DNA of 64,000 nucleotides from Enoplosus armatus (GCF_043641665.1 NC_092193.1:4182001-4246000), one strand, 5' to 3'. Counted from the first letter of the stretch, positions 25,773 through 39,861 are shown. The notes: generated from the letters alone by a model not told the origin. Translations and numbers: made by a program.

Positions 25773-28700
25773 TTTCCAGAGAAATCTGCTGATGTAAATA
25801 TTTATTTATTTATCATTAGAAACTTTCTTCATATATGTACAATTGTATGCTTTCATACAGACAAATAATTTGTACGTTCAGCTGACCTGCTGCACACTTA
25901 CTAAAAAAATCTGGAATGAATTAACTGTACCAACTGAATGCTGCTGCCATTTTCACTATAACCAGTACCAAATTACATAGTCCTTTCCAGGAATCTTCCT
26001 CTGAATTTATGGCCAAACGTTAGTTCTGTTCTAGAAGATCATTCGAAATGATGGGACCCATAAAATAACGTGTTTGTTTAATTCTATAAATAAATCAAAA
26101 CGTAGAAATGACTCTGTCTTTTCAGCCCTGGTCCCTGAGCATTTGTCAGCTTTACACGATGAATCTGTTAATCAACCAGACAGATAGCCCTGATGCAGTA
26201 ACACAATCCTGGATGGTTACTCAGGCGAAGAACCTATTTCTGGACGGAAGATGCCCAATTCTTACTGTCAGGAGAAGTAAAATCAAGGTCCGGTGTGTGT
26301 AAAATGACATAACACTAATTATTCCAATCAGCGCAGTTTAATTCCTTTAAAATGAATATAACCCTGGTGAAATACCCCCAGAACTTACACACATACTACT
26401 AGATTTTTGGCAACCTTACACTTTTGTGACTTGGTTCAATTTTGTTCCATCACTGATCACAAATCTGCCAAGAGTCCAGTGACTGGGTGTGCCAGATTTG
26501 GGCCACGTTGGATATCTGAGAATTTTCTGGTTATAAGACTTGAAATATGAAATGCAGCAATTAACTCCTGCTTTAAATGTTCACGTGTTCTAAAAAATGC
26601 ATACAAATACATTACGGCTTACAATTTTACCCACATTATGTAATAATTAGTTACTGATTTTGCCTTGCGGTAAACAGTAAGATGCCTCTGGCTTCCTTTA
26701 GGCGAACAGCAGGTCTGGGATGTGTTATCGCCCTCCTTCTGTTCTCCAGAGCTACAGGCGGCTCTGTTTCATATTGTTGTAGCTCATAAAGGATTAACAG
26801 CTTTGGACTACAACTCAAGTTCCAAAAATGCATTGAATATTGATTAAAGGGATCCTCTGCTACTTCCCTTATTGTCACGGCGACACAGAGCACTATGAAT
26901 GCTAAGTCTGCCATTGAATCTCGTCAGAGTTGTAAAAGCTGCTCTTTTATCAGAGCTCACTGTTCATCCTGTCTGTTCAGACATGGAAATTGGAGTTTAG
27001 CCAAGGACGCCGTCTACCCCAACAAGCTCCAGTCACTGAGCAAGTCCAACTCCCATTGGACAGAAACACCTCCTGTTGTTGTTGCTGTGATGAAATGACC
27101 TTGGACTTGTTGTTCTGGGAGAAATTGAAACAAAGCTTACGAGGAGTTTTGTTTTCCATCAGCATTCAGCTGCAGCAGATAAAGGAGTCCTCAGAGAGCC
27201 AGACATGCACAGCCACAACAAGTTTGTTTGGAGCTTTTCTCTTCATGTGTAAAGCTGCTGTTTATTATTTAATAGTTTAGTGCACAGATGCCTCATTAGT
27301 TGCAGATGATTTTCCCTAATGACAGTTATCAGGTTAATAAGTGATGAGAGGCAGGTGTCTGCAGCAGCTGTGGGTTATAACGCTGGTTTATCACCTCACC
27401 TTGTTCATGTCATAGTGAAGGAAATCCACAGCTTTAACTTCAGTGTTCATCTTGTGGGACACTCAAAAAGCTCCACAGATCATTTATTATGTATAAGTTA
27501 CAACTACAGGAAAGTTAGTGTTATTGCCAGCCATCAGCTGTACCTCCATCTACTTCTTTACTACTGCAAGTAAATTAATTCAAAAAAGTAAACGTAAACA
27601 TTAAAGTGAAGGCTGAGATCGTACATGTGTAAAGGCCTTGTTTCTGCCTCTCTGAAAGCCAGGACCAACAGTCCTTAGGAGTAATTATAATCTTCACTCT
27701 GAGCAGCTTAAAGTCATCAAACAGCTCTGTCCTCCACACTACGCCTGAGCAAACAGAAAGGAAGCCATTTAGTGAGCAGGATTTTCTTTTAAAACCAATG
27801 AATAAAGCCCGATGGATTAAAAATGCATAAAGAGCTGAGGAGGAGGCTGAGTATGTTTTGGCTCAGTGTAGTAAATTCATGGACTTTCAGTCATTTATAA
27901 CTGACTATTATCAAACAAACGTTTTCAAAATACACATCTTATAGTAAATACATAAACCATGAGAAGATAAAGTTGTCTGATAACTCTCATTGCTTTACTG
28001 TTTCACTGACTGGCCTAAAGGTATGGTTATATTCCTTTTGTTTCAAGAATATTGGCTCCATCTCCCATTAAATTCAATCCAAGCCAGTGTAACTGACGCA
28101 TTCGGGCATGTGTTTCCTGGTTTGGTGTGATCATCTTCCTGTTTGTGTTCAAGCAAAGGTGGACTTGAAAGAACATCGAAAGAAACACAGACGCACAGTG
28201 TTTGGAAATGGAGAGTTCATTATCCTAGCAGCGCAGCATCTCTCTGATACACCACTTACAGTTTATGATCGCTCTGCTCAACATCATTTTAGTTATCACC
28301 ATCGCATCACCTTGCATAACAACTGTCTTCGGTAAAGTCAATCTGTTGCTAAAAGAGTCATTCAGCTCAGAACCAACTGGGCACAAGTAAGCACTGTTTA
28401 TAGGATTAATGCCTCAGCAACAGATTTATTGATGAGCTGGTGTTTCTATTAGTGACACTGATCATTCAGTACACTCAGTTCAGATGGAGAACCAAAAGGA
28501 TATTTAACTGATTTAAGTTCCTCAACTCTTTCCAGCACTGCCTCCATCATGACCCTCAGTGTTGAAACTTGAAATGACTGGAGAGCAAACTGTCAGCAAA
28601 GTGTTTGACGGAGCCACAGACAGCAGAGAAACAGACACAGAAGTCCTGTGAAGCTCAGCGAGTCGAGCGTCTCCTCCACAGTCAGTGGTTTTATTTCCAC

Positions 28701-30107
28701 TGGGACCGTCTAAACTCAGAGTCCATGCCCTCTCAGTACTGTGAGCTGCTGCAGATAAGAGCGTCCAGCGAGCAGCATGCACATATGATGACACTGAGGT
28801 GTTGATATCCGTCTCTGTCTGCTGCGTCTGTCTTCTCTTCACATGCTGCGTCATCGTGTCCATGCAGAGACAAAGAGGAAAAACTACTGCTACCAAAAAC
28901 CCCTCCTGGCTGCCTGGTTGAGCCAACGCTTCCTGTCTGACGGCCTCCTGATAGAATCCAGTGGAGACCGGACTCTTCCAGAGGTTTATCAGCAGCAAAC
29001 AGCAGCACAATTACACCACAATCTACAATGGAAACGATTACTGGAAACAGCTTCTGGAAATTTACATAACTCAGAATGACTGCCTGTCTCTCTCTCAGCA
29101 TCTCTGCTTCTCTTTTCATTATTCTCCCTCCAATCCTGCAGCATCCCAGCATTATTCTCAGCTCCACAGTTAAACCTGTTAACTTTCATTACACGGAGCA
29201 AAAGGATTCCCCCACTTTAATTCACACCGCTGTGATTTCCAGGACTGTTGTGTTGCTCTGGCAGGTTTCAGTTAGACAGCGATTAGTGATGGAAACATGG
29301 AGAAAACATCGGCTTTTCCATCCAAAGCAGTTTAACACACACAAACATCTCCACTTTCTGCCAACACGCCTCCTCCATCGTCACAAGCAACAGACGGACA
29401 ACTTTTTTTAATCTCCGTCTTCTGCTATCTAATTTAAAATTAAAAACTGTACTGCACCATTATGTAGAGAGACAAATGATAATCGGTCTCCTACACCACA
29501 AGGTCTGAGATCCTGGTAGACATCACAGGATGGAGGATAAATAGAAAAAGAAACAGCTATTATGAAGTCAAAGCGTGAGATGTTTTCCACTGGAACTTGT
29601 TGACAGCAAATGACTGGAGAAGTGGAACTTGTTGGGAGTAATCAGGCAAGACAGCGGAGCTCGAAGAACGACACGGTGGACAAACTTAACTGAGCATGTA
29701 AAATCACAACGTGCCGTTCTTCCTGCTTTTGTTCGACTGTCTCCCCGCGGAGCAGGAGGCTCACTCATCTAACCAAGCATGCTGTGTTAGCAGATGCTGC
29801 GACGATCTGCGGGATTCATTTAATGATTTCAGACGGAGGTTTAGCTGCTTCCAGTGTCTTAAAAAACAACACGAAAGCAAAGCAAAACAACCATTCAGCC
29901 TTGAAGACCCAAGTTTAGGAGGACGTGTTCCTCCTGGTGTTATTTTATGCAGTGAATAGTAGTGTAGTGTAGTGGAGACACAGAGTGGCGACAAATCCCT
30001 GAGCTGCTTCTTGACACTTTATGCTAATCTGCTCTATTATTTGCCCTTGATGGAGACAGCTGCACCCTCAGGCAAGTTGGAGAAAACTGTTTTTGGATTA
30101 ATGCCTG

Positions 30108-30147
<40 letters not shown>

Positions 30148-30470
30148 CTGCCGTTGATCTGACTTGATCTGTGTCACCACTACAGCCAGCAGACATTTAT
30201 AAAATTTGTCATCCAAACAACAGAACGGTTTGTGTGGATAAGAGCATCTGTCTGGCTTTAAAGTGCAACTGGAAATGTATAAAATGTTTTCGTATTTCCA
30301 GCAAGTTATTAAATCTATGATATCCAGTTAGAAAGGGTACAGTACAGTCTCTTATTGAAGTCATCTACATGTTAACTACGCAGCTTCACTAAATGATGAG
30401 CTGAGGAGATCAGATCAGAAGGAGGACAGTTAGACACATCCATATCTGGAAGCTGTCCATTACACCCACA
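25773..30470. other. Intergenic stretch
   Basis: No gene recognised. The region 28522-29173 is open in several frames on both strands but shows no family resemblance. A CA run lies at 30113-30142. Confidence 0.4.
30113..30142 (+). repeat. (CA)15 microsatellite
   Basis: 30 bp of perfect CA. Confidence 0.95.
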
Positions 30471-30477
30471 GTCAGCT

Positions 30478-30614
30478 GGAGCAGCTGGGGGTTAAGGGCC
30501 TTGATGAAAGGTACCTCAGGGGTGGTAATGAAAGAGGGGCAAGCACTAATGTTTCACCTCCAGTCCAGAACCAACATAAGCTCACTTCTTTAAACTTTAG
30601 GCCATCGCTGCTCT
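30478..30614 (-). repeat. tRNA-derived SINE fragment
   Basis: On the minus strand the order is GATGGCCTAAAGTTTAAAGA (box A-like), then GTTGGTTCTGGACTGGAG (box B region, decayed), then ACCTTTCATCAAGGCCCTTA and CCCCCAGCTGC. The same tail is present at 62118-62275. The tail matches a repeat I recall as common in fish. Confidence 0.6.
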
Positions 30615-33259
30615 ATCTTAAAATAAAACTTGTATAGAGGCATATAATGTCCTCCGTTGGGGGGTTAGAAAGCACTTTAAGTCATCAGGATACTGTGCGT
30701 GGAACAAGCAAGAACAGCAGCTAAGTTTCAAATTTAAAAACAGAAAGAATTGGAGGTAATACGACAGCCCAGTGAGGCAAAGATAAACTACATATATAAT
30801 GTGTAAACCAGAGAGTCATTTTCAATTTACCTGTACTGTAAAGTTGACATAAGCTGCATGTCATAACACAAACCTGTTCATGTGCAAAATAAGTCCCTAT
30901 TTAGGAGAAATAAATGCTCAGTGTTAAGAGATACTTTCATTAAATGTTTTAATATGTTTTAAGATGTTTTCAGTGTTTCTCCATCCATACAGGATGTCCA
31001 GTCCATGTTGTTTTTGTATAGCTACACAATAAGGGACCTCTGATTGTAATACGGTACTTCACATTCTGATTATAAACAAAAACCCTCCGAAGGTTTTGAT
31101 AGTATAATGTCTTCCTCTTACCAGTGTAATGGCAGTGCCGTTTGTTAATGGATCCTCCATGTTCTCGAAGATTGCAAATGTTCAACCCAATCTGTTCTGA
31201 ATGAGAAAAAGTTTGTTTTGTTTGGTTCCAGTCGGCAATTTAATTTAAAGTCAATGCTTTTTTTGTTTCAGTGTTTAGCCTGTGGGGAAGGTCTGGCCAC
31301 TTATCGATCAACCTACAGCGAGAGAAATGTCACAGTATCTCTGTGGATCAGCAGATTGGCCTTTCTGGATAAATCTCATTAACTTGGTAACACTGCCATT
31401 CTGCTGTCAGTCATCAAACCAAAATGTCAAGAGAAAACCGGCACCTTTGCTCCAAGTGGTGAGGGAATTACAACGAGGCAGAAACTTCTTGTTTCTCGTT
31501 TTGGTGAAGCCTTAAACCTCGTCAACAGTGGGCGTCTGCCTCTGAAGATTTAAAGAAATACAAGTGTCGTACGGAAGGGACTTTAAATATGGAGGACCAA
31601 CGAGCAAGCCGAAAAACAGTATCTCTGCAGGTCTTTTATTAATACTGGGGTAAAGGAGGATAATCACACACATATCTGTTCAGCATGTGGGATATTAAAA
31701 ATCACTCAACCTGCCCCACAGAACTAAATCCCATCCAAGCTGGGAGCTTCAGACTATCAATCAACTTGTGAAGTAGGTGTCACTTTACCCCAAAGAGCAG
31801 ATCTCTCATTTTGGAGTTAGTTAGTGCTGAATGAGTCAGGCCATCTGCTCACTGATGCTTAACTTCAAATTCATTAGAAAAATGACTGATGATTGGGTAG
31901 AGTCGAACATCCACAGAGGGGTGCGAGTTTAGTTTGGGCTCGGCCAACATGATCAAAGAGGAGAGTAATTGAAACACGTTCTGGTTGCCTGTTTGAATCC
32001 CAAAACTAGATGTTAAATGAGCAATGACATTGGAGTATTTTAGCTCCCCCCCACCAAAACAGCCCTTGTGTTAGTGCTCTTCAGCATGTACGACCCTCCA
32101 AAAGACAACAGTAATGGCAGTGACGTTAACTTTCTTAAAGCTCTAACTTAACTTTTGTTTTCTACCCTTTTCATTTCCCATGTTTCGTGCAACAGCGTTC
32201 TCACAACTTAAACCACTTGAATGCCATTTCCCACGTGGAAAATACAACCTCATGATTTCCATTTGAAAGAAGCAACAGACGTCACCTGAGAGCACATCTC
32301 TTCCTACATCAACACTTGGGATCTTTCTACTAGATGAGAGCAGTAAAGGGAGAAAATCTGGTTAGGAAGGAGTGGGGTGTGAAATATATTTTGACAGGAT
32401 GAGTTTTCAGCTCATTCTGACAGATAAGGAGAGACTCTTCAGTCCAGTCTGCGATTAGAAAAAAAGCTGCGTTCTGAGAGAGTGAGCAGCATCCCAGCTG
32501 ATTTGATTTCTGCTGGTTAGCTGGTTTTTCTCCATGTAGCTACCTTGTCACTCAGGTCAATCTTAATAGAGATCTCTCTCACAGCCTGCAGTAACCACTG
32601 AAGCTCAAAGCCACGTGGAGACAAAAGCCAGACAAGAGCTGTCATACCAGACGCAGCAGTGGTTGTTGTCAGAAGGTCACTGGATACACAACACGCCCTT
32701 CCAAAATAACAAACAATCCATATGAGTGTTTTTGGATCTGACACATCTGTGGTTAAGGTCTGGTTAAGTTTAGGCAACTACGAGCAATCTACGGCATCAA
32801 AATCACTTGTTTTGTATGTTGAATCATTCACTCCAGGGAAGCTTGGTGACAAAGTAAATACAAGGTGATCATGTAGTGATACAAAGTGGATTGGCACTGC
32901 TTCTCAATCGGCAAAGCAGGGTCATATAAAATTGGATGGTGCGACAAAGCTAATCTGATAGCTTCCTCCAGTTTGCAATTGGTCAACAGCGCAAATCCAC
33001 CTGTCAAAAGTTCCCAAAGTTAAATTCTACGCAGGAGCACAGAATAATTTAACTTAGTCTCAGTGAAGGAATCCACTGATCACAGCTATTCCACTAAAAT
33101 GAATTGAAACATGATTTTGAAATATTTTCCAGACATTACATGAATAAAAGTGAATACAAAAAGGTGACAAAAAAATGACCCCAGAACACCAAAGGATGGA
33201 TGTACTGAGAGCAATGTGTAAAACGGCAACAAAAAAATCCATTGCAGCCTAAAACCATT

Positions 33260-33500
33260 TTCCCCGTAGACTGCCATTATAAAGGAGAAGGTCTATAAAA
33301 CTGTTAACAGGACACCTCGAACTGTAAAGAAGTCTGCAATGTCAACAAGTTTTCATAACACATCTACTCACCAAACGAATTCAACAAATCAGCCATCAAC
33401 ACCACAACCATCCATTTTCAGACAGTTTTTATTTACTATTTGTATCCATGAGTCTTTGATGGACCCAGAGTCAACCGCCGAAACTAAAAACACTCAACAC
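33260..33500. repeat. Dispersed repeat family B, copy 1
   Basis: Shares CATCCATTTT, ACTATTTGTAT, GATGGACC and CGAAACTAAAAA blocks in the same order with 36890-37080. The preceding AACCATTTTCCCCGTAGACT and GCCATTATAAAGGAGAAG also look repeat-derived. Confidence 0.45.
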
Positions 33501-33837
33501 TCAAGTTCAATATACCAAAGCTACACAGCGTAAAGTGGTTGTACTGCCTGTAAAGTCTTCCCTCTCTGGCTGGCTTCACTTGGTAAACTCGGACTAAAGT
33601 GAAGTGCCTGGCTGTTAGCATTGAGTCTGGGTTAAGAGCAGAGAGGTGTGCCCGTGTTGGCAACATAAAGGACTGCGGGGAACGCAATCATCATGCAGAG
33701 CTGCTAGCAGGAGTCAGCCTTTATTTAAATGACTAAGGAGAATGTCATTACCATGCAGGGCTGGTAGCAAGAGACACAGCGGAGGTCTTGTCTGGATTAA
33801 CATGTGTGTAGATGGGAAGGGGGTTCCTCAGAGGTGG

Positions 33838-33838
<1 letters not shown>

Positions 33839-33879
<41 letters not shown>
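33839..33879 (+). repeat. (CA)20 microsatellite
   Basis: About 41 bp of perfect CA. Confidence 0.95.
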
Positions 33880-33881
<2 letters not shown>

Positions 33882-34435
33882 AATGATGATATAAAAGACT
33901 ATGTGTGTGAGTGTGTGTTGACCTGTCACTGTCCACCATTGTTGTCGCTCCTCATGTCTCTCTCTGCATCCTCTGCTGCTGGCGTCTCGCCTTCCTCTGA
34001 GGCCGCTTGTCACTCGGCTGTTTAATGAAACCTAAATGAACGTGGAAATTTTCTATTAATTAATGTAACAGACAGTCAGACATCTTATTAAGAAAACACA
34101 GAGGCATGAAATGAGACAAAATCGGATATGGAGGTGTGACAGACATGAACTTAAATGTGTTTTCTGACACTTCCTGGTGAAGTCACGAGCAGGTGTCCAA
34201 GAAGAAGCATGTTAGTTATGAACAATCATATTGCAATAATAATACATTGATTGTGAACAAATTCAAAGAATCCCAGACACTCACACTTCCATACTACGCA
34301 CTTGTCAATATGAATTTTTGGTGTGTAAGAACTTTGTCTTAATAATAACATATTAAAATATCATTTCCAAGGAAATTATTTGTGTCCTCAAATGTCTAAT
34401 TGAGTCTGTTTCTCACACTCAGTCGTTCACATTAA

Positions 34436-34755
34436 TGATGAAACAATTAGCCTATTTAGCCTAACGATTAGTTGATCAAAAGATAATTAACCAACATCTA
34501 TTTGGATAAAAGAGGATATAAAAGTCATTTATGAAGCAAAAATACGATAAACAAGTTCAAGTTCCTCAAATATGAAGATTTGCTGCTTTCTTCCCTTTTG
34601 TATTGTGTCATTATAAATTGAATATCTTCGCTTGTTTTGTCAGACCAACAGTCCAAAATCCAAAGTGAAGATGTGACCTTGGGCTCTGGGAAATGGTGAC
34701 AGGCATTGTTTCTATTTTCTGACATTTTACAGACTAAACAATTATTATAATTATT
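34436..34755 (-). repeat. Dispersed repeat family A, copy 3
   Basis: Long copy with AAGATTTGCTGCTTTCTTCC, TAAATTGAATATCTTCGCTT, TGACCTTGGGCTCTGGGAAA and TTCTGACATTTTACAGACTA. A separate fragment (GTTTTGGACTGTTGGTCGGA) lies near 35555-35600. Confidence 0.7.
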
Positions 34756-35019
34756 AAAACAAGAAATGTAACCTCATAAATTGGTGCAAACTCAAAATAT
34801 TACAAATAATTTACTGTAAGCCTTGTTAATTACAGTCTCACACAACATCAGAAAAAAAATGAATTTGAGATTTAATCCAATGGCATTTTTGGGCCCAGAT
34901 TCCAGTTTGTATTGTCCTGATGGAGTGGACAGCAGCTCAGTCTGTGTTTATCACTTCCCATGCAGCCAGCAACTGCACAGATATCAGCTTGGCCTTATCA
35001 GCAGGAGCCACAAAGGGCT

Positions 35020-35165
35020 GAGGGTGAAGTGGAGCGGATGCTGAGGGGAGAACGGCTCCTCTGGGAGGAAGCTAATGATCGTCCCCATGACGGAGCCTGA
35101 CACTGGGCCTGAGGCGCCGCCGGACGGCCTCTCCGTGGAGGACCAACAGCGGCAGCTAGCCTGTA
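35020..35165. other. GC-rich island in AT-rich DNA
   Basis: GGGCCTGAGGCGCCGCCGGA and surroundings stand out from neighbours. A frame from 35075 is open but shows no recognisable domain. It could be a conserved element or a decayed exon. Confidence 0.2.
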
Positions 35166-36889
35166 ATTTCACTGTTAAGAGAAGAATCTCCTCATTGTGT
35201 ACACTGAGTTCACAGAGTTTTGATATCAACCTTCAGATATTAGGTGGTTATAATTCTGCAAGGTCAATGTTTGAATCCTCAGACTGGCTGCAAAAATCTG
35301 ACACAAAGCTGAAGCCGAAGTCTGGATCAGTTTGTTCCATTTAAGACTATATTTACTGCAATAATCTGTTAACCTTAATATAAAGCTGTTTTCATTGGTT
35401 ATTTATTGAATGATTTTTCTCATATTCATATTAAAAAGCTGTGGGACTGAGCCTAGTTCCTTCCTGAAGACGCCACTCCCCCAAACATTTGCTGATTTTG
35501 GCTTCTGCATTTCTCTGTTTAAAATAATTCTATCTTAATAATAATAACATCTTCGTGTTTTGGACTGTTGGTCGGACAAAAGAAGCAACGTTTGATTACA
35601 GGTGTAGAAAATGCCCTTCAGTATTGCAACTAAAACTCCACATACCTTAACTGGATTAAGCTCACTTTGACTGTGACTTTTCTCAGGTTAAAGTCATTAG
35701 AAAATACAGTTTGACTGGTTAATTTGTATTCAGTGTCAGTGTCAGTCAGTGGCTACCAGAGGAACAGTGGCTGTCCTGACCTCCTCTCCCAGGTGTAACT
35801 CTGTAACTGGAGCAATTTAAAGTAGGACAGTCCTAAAAAGGAGCATGCAAGCTCAGCAAAACCCCTTTCCTGGATAAATTAAGGTGCAATGTTGTGAGAC
35901 CATGTAGGCCATGAGATAACAGCAGTTTATTTTGGTTTGCCTTTTCTAAATCAGTTTAATCAGTTTGGCAGAATTTTGTGGGAAAGATAATATGTTGATA
36001 CATGTTATCTAAACCTGCATTAACTTTCTTTGCCACTCGGGGGGAAGCAAAAATATCTGACCCTTTAGCTGCTAAATGCTCCACTATGTTCACCAGGTAG
36101 TCGCTACCTGTGCCTGTCTGCTGTTTGGTGCTTCACTGAAAACAGCTGATAGTTCAGATTCAGTCTGAAGAACAAAAACAAACATCTGAAAGATGCTGAA
36201 ATGCTTCATAGAGCTGAGGGAAACTGCAGTCAGGTGATAATTATGTGTAATTACGTGGGTTTGTCACTACGATCAATCCTTCTCACATACAGGCAGTCAC
36301 GTGATTCATTGGTAATATAAACACACTGATTACAGCGGCTTTAAAAGCATGCACACTAGTTTAGGACAGCTACCTACAGCACTCCGCAGGCTTCCCTTCT
36401 ATAAATTCAATACAACTTTATTTATCCCTGTAAGGGCAATCATGTGTATATAATTTGAAACTTTTGAGAGACTGTGAATGTGTTGCCATCTGTGTGCTGA
36501 GTGGTGGATTAAGGGGTTTATAGGATACATTTTGTGTGGCTCAGAACCAGTATGTTTTATATTAAAATGAAATAGGGCATAGTTACTGGTGTCTCTTGGC
36601 AGTCAGGGATCCCAGGATCAGCACCTTGGACAGCGACACACAACACTTGGGTCACAATATCCACAACAGGAAGACACTACAGACCGCAGGCTGATCCATT
36701 AGACTTCAGCCCCCATCACAACTGGACGCGAGTGAGGTTTGATGAATACTTAAATATTTTTAGTTTTTCAATGCTGTGATCACCACAAACAAAGCCCATT
36801 AACGCCCAGTGTGGAGGCAGAAATGTCAAAGGCAGATATCTCAAAATCTGGACCAATACACACATTTAAAGTGTGACCTGATTAACAAT

Positions 36890-37080
36890 TGTGTTCTCCA
36901 AATGACCCCACACACAATTTGGACATCCAAATCCACCATCCACCTTCACACAACAATCCATTTTAGTTTTGAGCCACTTTTTGTTCAGTATTTGTATAAG
37001 TATTTATTATTAGGCCTCGCTGATGGACCTGAACGTGGTGGGAGCTTATTGACGAAACTAAAAAAGCTCCACTGAGGTTC
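36890..37080. repeat. Dispersed repeat family B, copy 2
   Basis: Counterpart of 33330-33500: CAACAATCCATTTTAG, TTCAGTATTTGTAT, TGATGGACCTGA and ACGAAACTAAAAA. Confidence 0.45.
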
Positions 37081-38499
37081 CTCTGATACCTAATTTCAAA
37101 CACCAACAAACAAGAGTGCAAGGCAGCTGCGTCTGGCGTTTTTACTCACATTGATTACAGTGTGATCATCCCACCTGTACCTGAGAGCAGAGGGGGGTGA
37201 CGACATTAATCACTGTTATGATCATTATAACTCCTTAATTGTTCCGCTAGTGGTTAGCATGCTGACAGACTGTGCTAAACCTACTTTGGTGATAATTCCT
37301 GCTGCCTATAAAGTTGCATCTAAAGATAGAAATCTTCTGAGGAAAACATGTTATCAAATGTTGATCTGTGGTCTGAAGCAGGATTCCTGACATGAGAAGC
37401 TTTCTGAGGTTCTGAACTAGACATCTGTGGGAGCATGCACATCATGTCGTATCAGTAACATCAGAGTTTCTGAGCTGCATGGATCCATCTGATCTCTACA
37501 GGTTATTTCACACATGTCTGCTTCCCTGAGTGCTGAGATGGGAGGTGTGACTGCTGTTGTAAAGTTGAGGAAGTCGGCAGCTTTGGCTTCTGGCAGATAA
37601 CTTCCCCTCGGGGCTACTGTTGCTTAGTTCTAAATTATAAAACTAATCATCATGTTCTGTTAATGCCTGTTGGAGACGCTTGTATAGCTGATGGATTTGC
37701 ATTTCATGAAGGGCAGATATTTCCTTTTCTATGGATCTGAAGCACCGGAGCAATCAGATGTGAAATCAGAGGCCAGTAAACAGCAGGTAGGAAAGTCAAA
37801 ATGTTGGCAATTTCTCCAAAATATGAGATATTTCCACAGCAGAATAAAAGAAAACCTTTGCCCCCTGCTGAATGCTTTGCGTTTCCCTTCTTTGCACCAG
37901 GGAATCTCTGATAAAAGAATCCATTATCAAGGTTTAACCCAGACCAGACATCAAAGATCTTGTCTGAATCAATGTGCTTACAATCCTACTGCTTGAGCAT
38001 CTGCATTGCAAAATGTGACTTTGTGCTTTGCCTTAATGTCATTTCTGATAGTAATCGTCCTTTGAAATGTGTTCTATTATGTAGCTACCTGTTTCTATAA
38101 AACTTACCTTAAAAAACATTAAGAGTTTGCTCCCTGTGGTTTGTGTTTTACTGCCAGACAGGTTAAGACTGTCACATTTACAAAATACACAGTGAACGGC
38201 ACAGTTTGCTTTAGAGATATAGGTTAGCTACAACTATGTTTACTTATGCTGTTCACAAATGGCAATAAAAAACAGCTAAATATTTAATTTAGATGTACCA
38301 TAAACTTACTCTTCATTGACACTGAGTTTTTGCATTAACGTTTTGCATTAAGTTAAATATTGGGCTGCCTTTTGTTTGAAATTGGAAATGGTTTAGTGAG
38401 AATGGCTATATCAACTTTGGTTTTCAATTACAAACACACAAATATAATCAAATTCTCACCTTCTGCAGGGTTGAAAGGTGTCTGAGGTCTGTTGTTTGC

Positions 38500-38750
38500 T
38501 TCTTGGAGGAGTAGCAGTTTAAGTTAGCTAGCGGTTAGCGTTAGCTGTTAGCTTGGATTCACAGCAGTTTCCAACATATTACCAACATATTCCAACGGTG
38601 ACCTATCAAAGTGTATAAACATGTCCACAGAAACGATGCCGAAATAGGTCATATGGCTTTGTAGCTAGTTAGCTAACGCAGTTAACCAGTTAGCTTACCA
38701 CGCTGCAGGCTAACGGCTTTAGCTAACCGCGCTAGCCTCAACAGTATTGT
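38500..38750. repeat. Cluster of GTTAGC/GCTAAC motifs
   Basis: About a dozen GTTAGC-like units on both strands, for example AGTTAGCTAGCGGTTAGCGT and TAGTTAGCTAACGCAGTTAA. A smaller cluster is at 14585-14670. No coding frame. Confidence 0.5.
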
Positions 38751-39005
38751 GATATTTCTGGCCCACTGGGAGACATGTCCGATTTATTCTGGTTTTCCTA
38801 CTTCATGATTTTTCACAAATCTACTGGCTTCACCTTTGAAAGCTTTGCATGCAGCTTTGCAGTAGATTATTAATACAAAATATCAACTAATACACGCTGA
38901 TATATTATTATAGGCTAAGCTACAGTAGTATTGGTTAAAATTAGCTCCACCTTTACCAGCTGCAACATTACAGTGAAGTCCACATCACTAATTATAATCC
39001 ACTAA

Positions 39006-39034
39006 TATATGTATATATATATATATATATATAT
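39006..39034 (+). repeat. (TA)n microsatellite
   Basis: About 14 TA units with one G. Confidence 0.9.
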
Positions 39035-39489
39035 GATTCTGAAATGGACCATTCCGCACAATGAGTACTTTTACTTTCGGGAATTTGAGTATATTTTGAT
39101 GCTAATACTTTTATACTTTTCCTTAAGTACAAGTTTGAATGCAGTACTTTTATTTACTTGTAATAGAGTATTTTTACACTGTGGTATACTTTTACTCAAG
39201 TAAAATATTTGAATCCACCACTGCATCTTCATAGGCAAAATTCAGCCACAAGACAACACACAACCACTGCTCTTCACCAAACCATTTAAATTAAAAGACA
39301 AATGTGCTCATCTTCCTCCCATCCAGGATGAAGAGGTGAGACGCAGCAGTTCATCGTTCTCTCTGTGTTTTGTTTTTCTGCCAGTTTAGAGCTCATCCTG
39401 CTCTCCTCTCCTCCAGGCCTCTTTATTCTGTGGCTCAGAGGACGTAAACTGTCATGTCCATAGGTGTAGCTCATTAGCAGGAAAATCAC

Positions 39490-39620
39490 AGTGGTATTTA
39501 ATATTAATTAAGGCTGCATTCCAGTTAGGCACCAGTTCCAGGACCCTGTTGTGCACTCTGGCTCTCACTGTGACACCCAAATGGAGCAGAGCCCTCGTTT
39601 ATGTTAGTCACACCTGTTCC
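39490..39620. other. Candidate conserved non-coding element
   Basis: TATTTAATATTAATTAAGGC followed by moderately GC-rich unique sequence. Offered only on motif content. Confidence 0.15.
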
Positions 39621-39829
39621 TTTCCTGTTATGGCAACTCAAAATGTCTCCTGTTAAAAAAAAAGTCTGTTAATTATTTTGCCAGTCTCAGCCGTGCACAA
39701 AAAAAAGTTACTCTACCTCCAGGCTATCTCAGAGTAAACTGAAGCCACAATAAGTGTTGTAGAGTTGTGAGAGCACAGAAACCCCATTAAAATAATGTAT
39801 TTTTCTGCAGTTGCAAACACATACACACT

Positions 39830-39830
39830 T

Positions 39831-39861
<31 letters not shown>
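39830..39861 (+). repeat. (TG)n(TA)n microsatellite
   Basis: Compound TG then TA run. Confidence 0.9.
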
